A stretch of DNA of 61,215 bases. Source: Terriglobia bacterium. Lineage in GTDB: Bacteria > Acidobacteriota > Terriglobia > Terriglobales > Acidobacteriaceae. The stretch covers positions 1-61,215 of the forward strand of contig JAIQET010000019.1 of the NCBI GenBank assembly GCA_020073645.1. Direction: 5' to 3'. Under the pieces are notes generated by a model, which saw nothing but the letters and a program-made list of their open reading frames with translations, did no database searches and was not told the DNA's origin. Within the stretch, counting starts at the first letter, position 1. Each line of letters begins with the position of its first letter. This document shows, piece by piece, positions 40,895 to 49,325 of the stretch. A program made the translations under genes and the position numbers.

Positions 40895-43800
40895 TCAGAA
40901 CGTAAACTTTGCTCCAAACTGAATCACGCGAGGACCACCGCCGCCGAGGCCGGGGTTGGTCTGGGCCTGGTCGGGGGTTTGGGTAATGAGGCCTTGCTGC
41001 GGAGATCCCGGGTCCACGAAAAAATTGGGCAAAGCAAAGTTCGGGTGGTTGAGGATGTTGAAGAACTCCGCCCGGAGTTGCAAATTTACACGCTCGAAAA
41101 TTTGAGTGTTCTTAGTGACGGCAAAGTCCAGGTTAAAGAAACTCGGACCGAAGATGGCGTTGCGCCCCAGGTTGCCGAAGGTGCCGTCGGGAGGTTGCGA
41201 GAACGCATTGCCGTTCAGGTAACCGATTGAATCCGGACCGGACCTCCAGTTCGAGTTGATGGGATTCACCCCTGGAACGACGTTGGGGCGTTGATGGAAG
41301 TTGGAGACCGAATTTCCGTTCAGCCCGCTGGTGTCATTGGCACTCACGATGGGCACCGGACGACCGCTCTGCGCCGTGATGATGGTGTTGACTTGCCAGC
41401 CTTCTGCCAGCCTCCTGGGTCCGCCAAACTTCGGCAGTTCATAGGTGAAGGCAGCGGTAACACGATGCCGGGTATCGAAATTTGACGGGCCATGTTCGGC
41501 GTGCAGGTTGTTGGAGTCCTGCGGGAAGGCCACCGTAGCGAAGTTGAAGTCAATCGCGTCGGAAGCATCATCCAGCGACTTCGACCAGGTGTAACCGGCG
41601 AAACCGGAGAGCCCGTACCAACTCCGCGTGCGCAGCGTCGCTTGCAGAGCGTGGTAAGTGGACGCGGCCACCGTCGTGAACTGGTCCACTGCGCCGTATT
41701 GCGGGAAGTTGTTGCGATTGCCGTTCACGTCGGGCTGGTTGGCATCGCGCAGGCGCGCCAGCTTGGTACCTTTGCCACCCACGTAGCCAATCTGCAGAGC
41801 CACACTGTTGCTCAGTTCCTGCTCAAAATTGAAATTCCAGTTCTGCACGTAAGGAGTTGCCAAGTTGCGCGGCGTGACAAAAATGCTGGCGCCGCTGAAC
41901 GGCGGCGTAGGCGCAATTAGAATCGGCGTCGACAGGCTAGGCGCGACAAACGCGTTTTGATCGAAGTTGAAAGGCACCACTGGCTCGGAGCCGATAGGGT
42001 TGGTGACAAGACCTGCCGAAGAAGTGAAATTCGCAATCAGCAGGTCCTGCGGAATGTAGTCATAGTAGATGCCGTAGGCCCCGCGGAGAACCGTCTTCGG
42101 ATGGACATTCCAGGCAAAGCCGACGCGAGGCCCAAAGTTGTTGAGATCCCGCTGATACGCTCCATTCACGCCATCCGTGCCGACCAGGGCGAGGTTTCCG
42201 TCCTGCCCGAGATTCGAAAGCAGGTTGTGCTGCTCGCTGATGGGGCCGAAATACTCCCAGCGCAGCCCGAGATTGAGAGTCAGGTTGGGCCGTACCCGGA
42301 TGTCATCCTGCGCGAAAAAGCTCAGCCCGTTGTTGAAAGTGTTGCGGTGGGTGTTGCCGGAGTTCGCCAGGGTAAACGAGTTGCCAAGGTAAAAATTGGC
42401 CAACACCAACGCCCCGGAATCGTTGCAACGAGGATCGGGCGTCTCCGACGTGCACAAGGCCAGACCACTCATATCGGGGCTGAAGGTGAAAAGCCCGCGC
42501 TCCAGGTTGTCGTTGAAGTTCTCGATGGCGGCGCGGCGAAATTCTCCGCCAAACTTGAAGGTGTGACGTCCGCTCAGCCAGGTGAAGTTGTCGAGAATCT
42601 GAAAGCTCTGGCTGGTGCGGCCTCGGGGAATACTGAACGCCGTGGCCCCCAGGTTGTCAAAGACACCGCCAAAGTCAATTTCCGGCAGGCTCAGCTTGCC
42701 TGTGCCGAAGTTAATACCCAGAGTGGAGGGATCGAAATTCGCGTCCAGCGAACTGAAGGATGTGCGGTAGCGGCTGTACCCAAAGCGCACTTCATTGATT
42801 TTCCGCGGGCTGAGCGTGGAGAGCAGGCTGATGGAGACCAACTGCACCCGCGTGGGGGACGTTTGCGCAAACTGCGGCAGGCGCGAGCCCGCGCCGAAGC
42901 CTAGTCCACCCAGGGGGAAGACTTGTTCACTGCGCGCGAAGGCATAACGTCCGGAGAGCGATTCCGAAGAGCTGATCTGGTGATCCACCTTGGCAATCAA
43001 ACTGTCCACGTCATTCTTGTCCCGTACACTGCCGGGCACGATCCCCGCAGAGTTCGTGGCAGCCGGGTACAGACCGAGGATGGAGGTCAGCACCGGACTG
43101 GGAGTCACTTCGTTCCCTGCCGCCAATGCCTGGCCATCCGCGATCTGCTGTGGCGTGGGCACCACCAGGCTGAAATCGGAGGTCACACGCTCTCGCTGGC
43201 CTTCGTACGCTCCGAAGAAGAAGGTCTTGTCCTTGATGATCGGGCCACCGATCGAGCCGCCAAACTGGTTGTTGCGGAATGCGCTCTTGGGGGCAGGGTC
43301 GCGGTTGAAGAAGTTGCGTGCGTCCAGAGCATCGTTCCGCAAGAATTCAAACGCCGAACCATGCAACTGGTTGCTGCCCGATTTGGTGATGATGTTGACT
43401 ACGGAGCCGCTGTTCCGGCCGTACTCCGCGCTGAAGTGCGACTCCAGGTTGAATTCCTGGATGGAATCAATGGGCAGCACCGAGGCGGGTGCGCCCCCGA
43501 TCCCCACCTGGTTGAAGGCGGAGTTGTTGAAGAAGGGATCGTTGTTGTCGGTGCCGTCGAGCGTGTAATTGTTCGAGCGGTCGCGATTGCCGTTGATGGA
43601 GAACTGCCCGAAGCCGCTCTGGATGGCGGCCACGCCGGAGGGTTCGACCGTAGCCCCGGGGACGAGCGCCACCAGTTTGCCGAAATCGCGGCCGTTCAGC
43701 GGCAGGTCAGTAACCAGGCGCTGGTTCACTACTTCGCCCAGCACATCGCGGGTGTCGTCGACCAAGGGGGCGGAGGTGCTGACGGTCACCTGCTCAATCC

Positions 43801-44176
43801 TTTGCTGCACCTTGGTCAGGTCGAAGTTCGCCGTGGTGTCGAGACCGACATTGACCACCACGTTTTGCGCGACCGGCGACAGCCCCGCCGATTCCGCTAC
43901 CACCACGTATTGGCCGGCGGGTAACTCGGCGAGAACGTAAGCACCGTCCGCGCCGGTGATGGTTTCGCGGACTTGTCCGGTGGCGGAGTTTTTCGCAGTG
44001 ATCTTTGCCCCGGCAATGATGCTGCCTTGGGGATCGACCACTCTCCCGCGAATCGAGCCACGGTAACTCTGGGCCAGAAGAGAACACGGAACTATCAACG
44101 CCATCACAACAATGACAAGCGCGAGATGTTTCGAAGCAATGTTTCTGGCGGTTGTAACTGGCCGTGCGCTATTCAT
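40895..44176 (-). CDS. Large TonB-dependent receptor, Oar-like
   Basis: This 1093-residue protein has a signal peptide (to about residue 37), a carboxypeptidase-regulatory-like domain (about 40-120, GSIRGRVVDPQGSIIAGAKI), a plug (about 125-250, LPLNGRDFGKLVALVPG, NYTLDGTDNN, HFSAEYGRNSGSVVNIITKS) and a barrel that ends in the terminal aromatic FGAKFTF. The tail is the recognition signal for outer-membrane insertion. It is the standard architecture of the expanded Acidobacteriota receptors. The neighbours are purine-nucleoside and SAM-degrading enzymes, so nucleoside uptake is conceivable but unproven. Confidence 0.93.
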   Translation of the reverse strand: MNSARPVTTARNIASKHLALVIVVMALIVPCSLLAQSYRGSIRGRVVDPQGSIIAGAKITAKNSATGQVRETITGADGAYVLAELPAGQYVVVAESAGLSPVAQNVVVNVGLDTTANFDLTKVQQRIEQVTVSTSAPLVDDTRDVLGEVVNQRLVTDLPLNGRDFGKLVALVPGATVEPSGVAAIQSGFGQFSINGNRDRSNNYTLDGTDNNDPFFNNSAFNQVGIGGAPASVLPIDSIQEFNLESHFSAEYGRNSGSVVNIITKSGSNQLHGSAFEFLRNDALDARNFFNRDPAPKSAFRNNQFGGSIGGPIIKDKTFFFGAYEGQRERVTSDFSLVVPTPQQIADGQALAAGNEVTPSPVLTSILGLYPAATNSAGIVPGSVRDKNDVDSLIAKVDHQISSSESLSGRYAFARSEQVFPLGGLGFGAGSRLPQFAQTSPTRVQLVSISLLSTLSPRKINEVRFGYSRYRTSFSSLDANFDPSTLGINFGTGKLSLPEIDFGGVFDNLGATAFSIPRGRTSQSFQILDNFTWLSGRHTFKFGGEFRRAAIENFNDNLERGLFTFSPDMSGLALCTSETPDPRCNDSGALVLANFYLGNSFTLANSGNTHRNTFNNGLSFFAQDDIRVRPNLTLNLGLRWEYFGPISEQHNLLSNLGQDGNLALVGTDGVNGAYQRDLNNFGPRVGFAWNVHPKTVLRGAYGIYYDYIPQDLLIANFTSSAGLVTNPIGSEPVVPFNFDQNAFVAPSLSTPILIAPTPPFSGASIFVTPRNLATPYVQNWNFNFEQELSNSVALQIGYVGGKGTKLARLRDANQPDVNGNRNNFPQYGAVDQFTTVAASTYHALQATLRTRSWYGLSGFAGYTWSKSLDDASDAIDFNFATVAFPQDSNNLHAEHGPSNFDTRHRVTAAFTYELPKFGGPRRLAEGWQVNTIITAQSGRPVPIVSANDTSGLNGNSVSNFHQRPNVVPGVNPINSNWRSGPDSIGYLNGNAFSQPPDGTFGNLGRNAIFGPSFFNLDFAVTKNTQIFERVNLQLRAEFFNILNHPNFALPNFFVDPGSPQQGLITQTPDQAQTNPGLGGGGPRVIQFGAKFTF

Positions 44177-44263
44177 ATACTTCCTCCCTCACTCTGCCTA
44201 GCCGATGAATGACGAACAGATGTTCCAGAACCAGATCAGGATTCTCTCTTCCGCAACTTGCGA

Positions 44264-45193
44264 TCAGTTTTTCGCCCGCTCAATAAAAATCGAGACCGGC
44301 GGCTTGATGTTGTAGGTGGCGGCAAAGCTGCCCTGGTTGACCGCCAAGCCGAGGTGGCCGCGCGAGTCGATGTACAGAAGCGGCTTTTTCAGGGCCACGT
44401 CGCTGAAAGTGTGAACAAACGGAATGTTCATCTCGGCCTTAACCAGGACAACATGCACGTTCTGCCCGCGACCGTAGCCTAATTTGAGAAAGTCTTCGCC
44501 GCTGATATTAGTGACGAGATTGCCGAACGGGCCATCGGTCGCGATGACCTCGCCGCGCACCCCGCGGTCGTCCAGCTTGGAGGGCACGAGTTTCAGACGG
44601 ATCAAGTCTTTTACCGGGAGTTCCGGGCCAACCTGGGTCCAGTCTTCACCGAGGGCAAGGTGGGCCCCGACTGGAGAGAAGATGTCGCGCCCGTGGAAGG
44701 TGGACGACAGGGCCGCGCCGATCATCCAATTGTGATTGGTAATTTCGCGCGCGGCCTCGATTCCGTCACGATCTTCCACCAGGGTCATGAGGCCGTTGTC
44801 GGGAAGCACGAAATACTGTCCGCGCCCCGACTTGACCACCACGGCTCGGCGCGTGCTGCCGACGGTGGGGTCCACGACCGCCACGAACACCGTACCTGCC
44901 GGGTAGTAGGCGGTCGCCCCGTAGAGAAAGCGGGCGCCGTCAAGAATGGAAAACGGCGTCACCTGGTGGGTGAGGTCCACGATCCGCAACTTAGGGTCGA
45001 TGGAATACATGACACCCTTGCAGATAGCGACGGAATCATCGACCGTGCCGAAATCCGTCATGAAGACGATGGTGGGTGGAGCTTTGGGCGGTGCCTCCTC
45101 GGCCCGCGCGGCAGCAGGCCACAGGCCAACCGACAGCAAAACCGCCACTAAAAATAACCCTGCTTGCCGCCGGTACGCAGTTTGGCTGGACAT
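44264..45193 (-). CDS. Exported SAM hydrolase (adenosine-forming), DUF62 family
   Basis: The start at 45193 (MSSQTAYRRQAGLFLVAVLL) yields a signal peptide. The ATG at 45316 would add a second hydrophobic run. The 309-residue enzyme cleaves S-adenosylmethionine to adenosine and methionine. Family features are IVFMTDFGTVDDSVAICKGV (the conserved DFG-x-x-D), VDLTHQVTPFSI, VAVVDPTVGS, and the C-terminal barrel (EVIATDGPFGNLVTNI). Most members are cytosolic; here a leader is predicted. Product adenosine matches the exported adenosine deaminase at 38353. Confidence 0.85.
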   Translation of the reverse strand: MSSQTAYRRQAGLFLVAVLLSVGLWPAAARAEEAPPKAPPTIVFMTDFGTVDDSVAICKGVMYSIDPKLRIVDLTHQVTPFSILDGARFLYGATAYYPAGTVFVAVVDPTVGSTRRAVVVKSGRGQYFVLPDNGLMTLVEDRDGIEAAREITNHNWMIGAALSSTFHGRDIFSPVGAHLALGEDWTQVGPELPVKDLIRLKLVPSKLDDRGVRGEVIATDGPFGNLVTNISGEDFLKLGYGRGQNVHVVLVKAEMNIPFVHTFSDVALKKPLLYIDSRGHLGLAVNQGSFAATYNIKPPVSIFIERAKN

Positions 45194-45366
45194 AGCTCTG
45201 GGGCTCTGGGTATTAAGCCCGCATTGTAACCGGAGGAGCAGTAGGACTGAAAGGAGCGCAGCGTATGTAAAGGTCAGGGCAGGTTCTTGTGAACGCTCTG
45301 GAGCGCGAAGCCTCACCCGCTATAATCTCCTTTGCCGCGATTCCGACTTCGATAGAGGAGGTTGTA

Positions 45367-45765
45367 ATGTCCCAGGCGATCCCCGACAAATATCGTGACC
45401 TGTTCAGCAAGCGCGCTTTCGCCAGCCTGGCGACGCTCATGCCGGACGGAAGCCCCCAGGTAACGCCGGTGTGGTGCGACGTGGAGGGCGACCAAGTGAT
45501 CTTCAATTCCGCCAAGGGGCGGCAGAAGGACCGCAACGTGCGCCGCGATCCGCGGGTCGCGCTGGCGATCGTCGATCCCGACAACCCCTATCGTTACCTG
45601 GAAATCCGCGGCAAGGTGGTGGAAATCACCGAGCAGGGCGCCGATGCGCACATTGACAAAATGGCCAAGAAATACCTGGGCGCCGACAAGTACCCATACC
45701 GCCAAGCGGGAGAAGTGCGCGTGATTTACAAAATTCGGCCCGAGCACACCACCATGATGGGGTAG
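45367..45765 (+). CDS. PPOX-class (flavin or F420-dependent) oxidoreductase
   Basis: The ATG at 45367 follows GAGGAGG. The 132-residue split-barrel protein shows FASLATLMPDGSPQVTPVWC, KGRQKDRNVRRDPRVAL and YLEIRGKVVEI, typical of F420- or FMN-binding PPOX proteins. The substrate is unknown. The stop TAG is part of the GTAGCGCCGGCG repeat. Confidence 0.85.
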   Translation: MSQAIPDKYRDLFSKRAFASLATLMPDGSPQVTPVWCDVEGDQVIFNSAKGRQKDRNVRRDPRVALAIVDPDNPYRYLEIRGKVVEITEQGADAHIDKMAKKYLGADKYPYRQAGEVRVIYKIRPEHTTMMG

Positions 45766-45784
45766 CGCCGGCGTCCCGCTGGCG
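45763..45784. repeat. GTAGCGCCGGCG-type repeat at the PPOX stop codon
   Basis: The unit begins on the T of the TAG stop and ends 11 bases before the homoserine dehydrogenase Shine-Dalgarno site. The GCCGGCGTCCCGCTGGC core carries one mismatch relative to the copy at 13343. Confidence 0.65.
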
Positions 45785-45799
45785 GTCGAGGAGCCTGCG

Positions 45800-46822
45800 A
45801 TTCGCACCTATAATCTCTGCCTGCTTGGCTTCGGCAATGTAAATCGGACTCTGGTCCGCCTGCTGCGGGAGAAAGAGCGGGGGCTGCGGGAGCGGAACAT
45901 CGGTTGGCGGGTCACCGGCGTGGCCACGCGGCGTTTAGGATGGCAGGCGGATTCCGAGGGTTTCGATACGGGGTTGCTAGAAACGGCGCCAACCGCGGCA
46001 CTTGGGCCTGGCCGGGCGAGGACGCCCGGCCTCCACAGCGTGCATGAGTGGTTGCGGGCTGCCGGCGCCGACGTGCTGTTTGAGGCGACCTCGCTCAATC
46101 CGCAGAGTGGCCAGCCGGCCATCGATCACATCCGCGCTGCACTGGAGTCTGGGGCGCACGCCATCACCGCCAACAAGGGTCCGATTGTGCATGCCTATGA
46201 CGAACTGTGCTCCCTGGCGGCTACCAGGGGGCGGCGGTTCCTGTTCGAATCCACGGTGATGGACGGTGTACCCATTTTTTCAATGTTTCGCGACAGTTTG
46301 CCGGGAGTGCACCTGCGCGGCTTTCGCGGGATTTTGAATTCGACCACTAACGTCATTCTCACCGGCATGGAAGAGGGGTTGAGCTTCCAGGAGTCGCTCG
46401 CAAAAGCCCAGCAGATGGGCGTTGCTGAAACCGACGCCAGCCAGGACATTGATGGCTGGGACGCGGCCGTAAAAGTCGCGGCGCTGGTGACGGTGCTGAT
46501 GGGAGTGCGAATCCGATTGGATGAAATTGAACGCGAGGGGATCGGGAAGCTGAGCGGTGAGGTCGTGCGCGCCGCCCGCACCCAAGGCAAGCCTTACAAG
46601 CTGGTGTGCCGCGCACAGCGAACCGGGCACGGGGTCACGGCCACGGTCCGTCCCGAGCAGGTGCCGCTCAGCGATCCATTGGCTTGGGTCGCGGGGACAT
46701 CGTCAATCGTGTATTTTGAAACGGACATATTTCCCGGGCTGGCCATCACCGAGAACCATCCTGGGCTGGAAGCTACGGCGTACGGGATGTTGGCGGATTT
46801 TGTGCGCGCCGTCACGCCATGA
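45800..46822 (+). CDS. hom: Homoserine dehydrogenase, apparent ATT start
   Basis: The NAD-binding strand (YNLCLLGFGNVNRTLVRLLR) requires the frame to begin before the GTG at 45920. No ATG, GTG or TTG occurs between the in-frame upstream stop and that strand. ATT at 45800 lies 6 bases after GAGGAG and gives IRTYNLCLLG, a normal N-terminus. The 340-residue enzyme reduces aspartate semialdehyde to homoserine: ANKGPI, GRRFLFESTVMDGVPIFSM, GILNSTTNVILTGME and DIDGWDAAVKVA are family motifs. There is no ACT domain. Residues about 71-79 (GRARTPGLH) derive from an in-frame palindromic insert. Confidence 0.87.
   Translation: MRTYNLCLLGFGNVNRTLVRLLREKERGLRERNIGWRVTGVATRRLGWQADSEGFDTGLLETAPTAALGPGRARTPGLHSVHEWLRAAGADVLFEATSLNPQSGQPAIDHIRAALESGAHAITANKGPIVHAYDELCSLAATRGRRFLFESTVMDGVPIFSMFRDSLPGVHLRGFRGILNSTTNVILTGMEEGLSFQESLAKAQQMGVAETDASQDIDGWDAAVKVAALVTVLMGVRIRLDEIEREGIGKLSGEVVRAARTQGKPYKLVCRAQRTGHGVTATVRPEQVPLSDPLAWVAGTSSIVYFETDIFPGLAITENHPGLEATAYGMLADFVRAVTP
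46011..46036. repeat. Palindromic element inside hom
   Basis: This 26-base unit (arms GCCGGGCG and CGCCCGGC) is the exact reverse complement of nrdJ positions 13170-13195. It leaves the hom frame intact and encodes GRARTPGLH in a position between the NAD-binding fold and LRAAGADVLFE. Confidence 0.8.
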
Positions 46823-46844
46823 GACGCGGCAAGCTGCGTCTCTA
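46821..46844. repeat. GAGACGCGGCAAGCTGCGTCTC element overlapping the hom stop
   Basis: The palindrome starts on the G of the hom TGA stop (46820-46822). A near-identical element occurs in frame inside hyuA at 56171-56192 (one base changed). Confidence 0.7.
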
Positions 46845-46877
46845 CGGAACCGGTCGAAAGAGAATGTTGGGACTTTC

Positions 46878-48146
46878 ATGCTGACTACTCAAAACGAGAC
46901 TTCTGCCAAGTTCGACCTGAGCTGGGTTCGCGCGCAGTTTCCTTCCCTTGCTCAGACCGTGAATGGTCAACCTGCGGTGTTTTTGGACGGGCCGGGCGGC
47001 ACCCAGGTTCCGCAGCGGGTAATTGACGCTGTCGGCGATTATCTGAGTCATTCGAATGCCAATACCGGCGGAGCCTACGCAACCAGCCAGCGGACGAACG
47101 CGATGATCGACCAGGCCCGCTCGGCCATGGCTGATTTTGTCAACTGCGATCCCGACGAGATCGTCTTCGGCCCCAACATGACTTCGCTGACCTTCGCGAT
47201 GAGCCGCGCCATCGGCCGGGAACTGGGTCCGGGAAACGAGATCGTGGTCACCCATCTGGACCATGACGCGAACGTCTCGCCCTGGCGTGCGCTGGAGGAG
47301 ACTGGCGCAGTGGTTCGTTTTGTCGACGTACGGGAAGCGGATTGCACCCTCGACATGGCGGATCTGGCCCACAAGATCAGCAGCCACACGCGTCTGGTCG
47401 CGGCTGGCTATGCCTCGAACGCCGTGGGCACGATCAACAACGTGAAGGAAGTGGTGCGCCTGGCGCACGATGCCGGCGCCATGGCGTACATTGACGCGGT
47501 CCACTACGCGCCCCACGGGCCGATTGACGTGCGCGCGCTGGATTGCGATTTCCTTGTCTGCTCGACTTACAAGTTCTTCGGGCCCCACATGGGCGTGCTC
47601 TACGGCAAGCGCGAGCACCTCAGGCGTCTGCGTCCCTACAAGGTGCGAGCCAACACGAACGCAGTCCCACAACGCTGGGAGTGGGGCACGCTCAACCACG
47701 AGTGCATCGCCGGAATCACGGCGTGCGTGGAATACCTGGCCGATCTGGGCCGTCACGTGGATCCCACGGCCACCACGAGGCGCGCCGCGCTGCTCGCGGC
47801 GTTTCACGCCATCCAGCCCTACGAGCGCAGCCTGGCCGAACGCCTGATACAGGGACTGCTGGCTCTCCCCGGGCTGAAGTTGTATGGCATCAGCGATCCG
47901 GCACGCTTTGAGCAGCGGTGCCCGACGATTGCCGTGCGCATCGCGGGCCACACCCCACTCGAACTCGCTACCAAGCTGGGCGAGCGCGGTTTTTTCACCT
48001 GGGACGGCAACTACTACGCGCTGAACCTCACCGAACGGCTCGACGTGGAGAAAGACGGTGGCTTCCTGCGCATCGGCGTGGTGCACTACAACACGGCGGA
48101 GGAAGTGGACCGATTGCTGGTCGCGTTGCGGGAGATTGTCAGCTAG
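46878..48146 (+). CDS. Class V aminotransferase, cysteine-desulfurase-like (VC1184 type)
   Basis: The ATG at 46878 (MLTTQNETSAKFDLSWVRAQ) starts the family similarity. The 422-residue PLP enzyme shows FLDGPGGTQVP, GGAYATSQRTN, DEIVFGPNMTSLTFAMSRAI, THLDHDANVSPW, YIDAVHYAPHG (PLP aspartate) and CSTYKFFGPHMG (PLP lysine). The VC1184-type subfamily lacks the conserved active-site cysteine loop of SufS, and its physiological substrate is unclear. It follows hom by 55 bases in the same direction. Confidence 0.87.
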   Translation: MLTTQNETSAKFDLSWVRAQFPSLAQTVNGQPAVFLDGPGGTQVPQRVIDAVGDYLSHSNANTGGAYATSQRTNAMIDQARSAMADFVNCDPDEIVFGPNMTSLTFAMSRAIGRELGPGNEIVVTHLDHDANVSPWRALEETGAVVRFVDVREADCTLDMADLAHKISSHTRLVAAGYASNAVGTINNVKEVVRLAHDAGAMAYIDAVHYAPHGPIDVRALDCDFLVCSTYKFFGPHMGVLYGKREHLRRLRPYKVRANTNAVPQRWEWGTLNHECIAGITACVEYLADLGRHVDPTATTRRAALLAAFHAIQPYERSLAERLIQGLLALPGLKLYGISDPARFEQRCPTIAVRIAGHTPLELATKLGERGFFTWDGNYYALNLTERLDVEKDGGFLRIGVVHYNTAEEVDRLLVALREIVS

Positions 48147-48165
48147 CCTGCGGGTGAGGAACATC

Positions 48166-49278
48166 ATGAATCGCCGCACCTTCCTCTGGAACAGCGTGCA
48201 GCTTGCCTGCGCACTGAAGCTTGCTCCCCTGGCATTTGCCGGCGAGAGCGACACCCCACAGCCAATCGAGACCCTTTACCGCAAGGCCCTGGTTATTGAT
48301 GCGCTGGCGGGCGTCAATGCGGATGACATCCCGGTCACCCCGCAAACTCTGAAGCAGGCGCTGGAATCAGGGGTCACGGCCTGCAACTGGACGGTTTCGC
48401 AGCCGGACTTTGAGGGAACGGTGGAGAACATCGCCTTCATCGAGGCGCTGATTGAGAACGATCCGGCGCATTGGTTGATCGTACGGCGCCAATCCGATCT
48501 CGAACGCGCCAAGCGCGAGCAGAAGATCGGCATCATTCTCGGCTTTCAGCATCCAGAGCCGATGGGGGCAGACCTGAAGCGCTTCGAGATATTCCGGCGG
48601 CTGGGCGTACGGGTCATACAGCTCACCTATAACAATCGCGGACTCTTCGGCGATGGCTGCCTGGAGCCGGGCAATGCCGGGTTGAGCAAGCTGGGGCGAG
48701 CGGCGGTGGCGAAGATGAACGAACTCGGCATCGCGGTAGACCTCAGCCACTGCGGACAACGTACGACGGCCGAGGCTATCGAAGCGTCCACCAAGCCGGT
48801 GCTGATCACACACGCGGGATGCAGCGCCATCCATCCGCATCCGCGCAACAAAAAAGATGACCGGGAGTTGCGGGCCCTGGCCGATCACGGCGGTGTGATC
48901 GGCATCTACTCCATGCCTTACCTGGTGGCCAGTCCGACTTTGCCGGCCCGGGAGCACGTGCTGGAGCACCTTGACCATGCGCTCAAGGTTTGTGGAAGCG
49001 ACCATGTGGGCATCGGCAGCGACGGAGTGCTGGACACCTTTCCGGACACGCCCGCGCAGCGCCAGGCCTTCGCGGAGGATATGGCACGCCGGAAGAAATT
49101 GGGGATCGCCGCGCCCGAAGAAGATCGGCCTCCGTATTCGCCGGACTTGAACACGCCGCACCGGCTGGAAATCATCGCGGCGGGATTGAGCAAGCGCGGA
49201 TACTCTTCCGACGAAATCGAGAAGGTGTTGGGGAAGAACTTCTATCGCGCTTTCGGGGAGATTTGGGGAAGCGCCTAG
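48166..49278 (+). CDS. M19 dipeptidase homologue with altered metal site, Tat-like signal
   Basis: The 370-residue product starts MNRRTFLWNSVQLACALKLA, an RR-x-F-L twin-arginine-type leader. Overall it matches membrane dipeptidases (M19): GVRVIQLTYNNRGLFGDGCL, GIAVDLSHCG, VLITHAGCSAIHPHPRNKKD, and HVGIGSDGVLDTFPDTP. The first zinc motif, normally H-x-D, is replaced (VIDALAGVN), and the usual glutamate region reads GFQHPEP. Only the later two histidines (SH and TH) are intact. It is either mechanistically different from dipeptidases or a non-catalytic homologue. Confidence 0.8.
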   Translation: MNRRTFLWNSVQLACALKLAPLAFAGESDTPQPIETLYRKALVIDALAGVNADDIPVTPQTLKQALESGVTACNWTVSQPDFEGTVENIAFIEALIENDPAHWLIVRRQSDLERAKREQKIGIILGFQHPEPMGADLKRFEIFRRLGVRVIQLTYNNRGLFGDGCLEPGNAGLSKLGRAAVAKMNELGIAVDLSHCGQRTTAEAIEASTKPVLITHAGCSAIHPHPRNKKDDRELRALADHGGVIGIYSMPYLVASPTLPAREHVLEHLDHALKVCGSDHVGIGSDGVLDTFPDTPAQRQAFAEDMARRKKLGIAAPEEDRPPYSPDLNTPHRLEIIAAGLSKRGYSSDEIEKVLGKNFYRAFGEIWGSA

Positions 49279-49287
49279 CAATAACAG

Positions 49288-49322
49288 CAGTTCTCAGTTC
49301 TCGGCTGTCAGTTCTCGGTTCA
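49288..49322. repeat. Heptanucleotide array (five units)
   Basis: Five contiguous 7-base units (CAGTTCT, CAGTTCT, CGGCTGT, CAGTTCT, CGGTTCA) occupy nearly all of the 47-base gap between the convergent M19 and rpiA genes. Confidence 0.72.
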
Positions 49323-49325
49323 GTA

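Noticed and set aside
46842..48254. 470-codon minus-strand frame opposite the aminotransferase gene
   Set aside because: Shadow frame with His/Arg-rich translation and no ribosome site; the plus-strand gene has PLP motifs.
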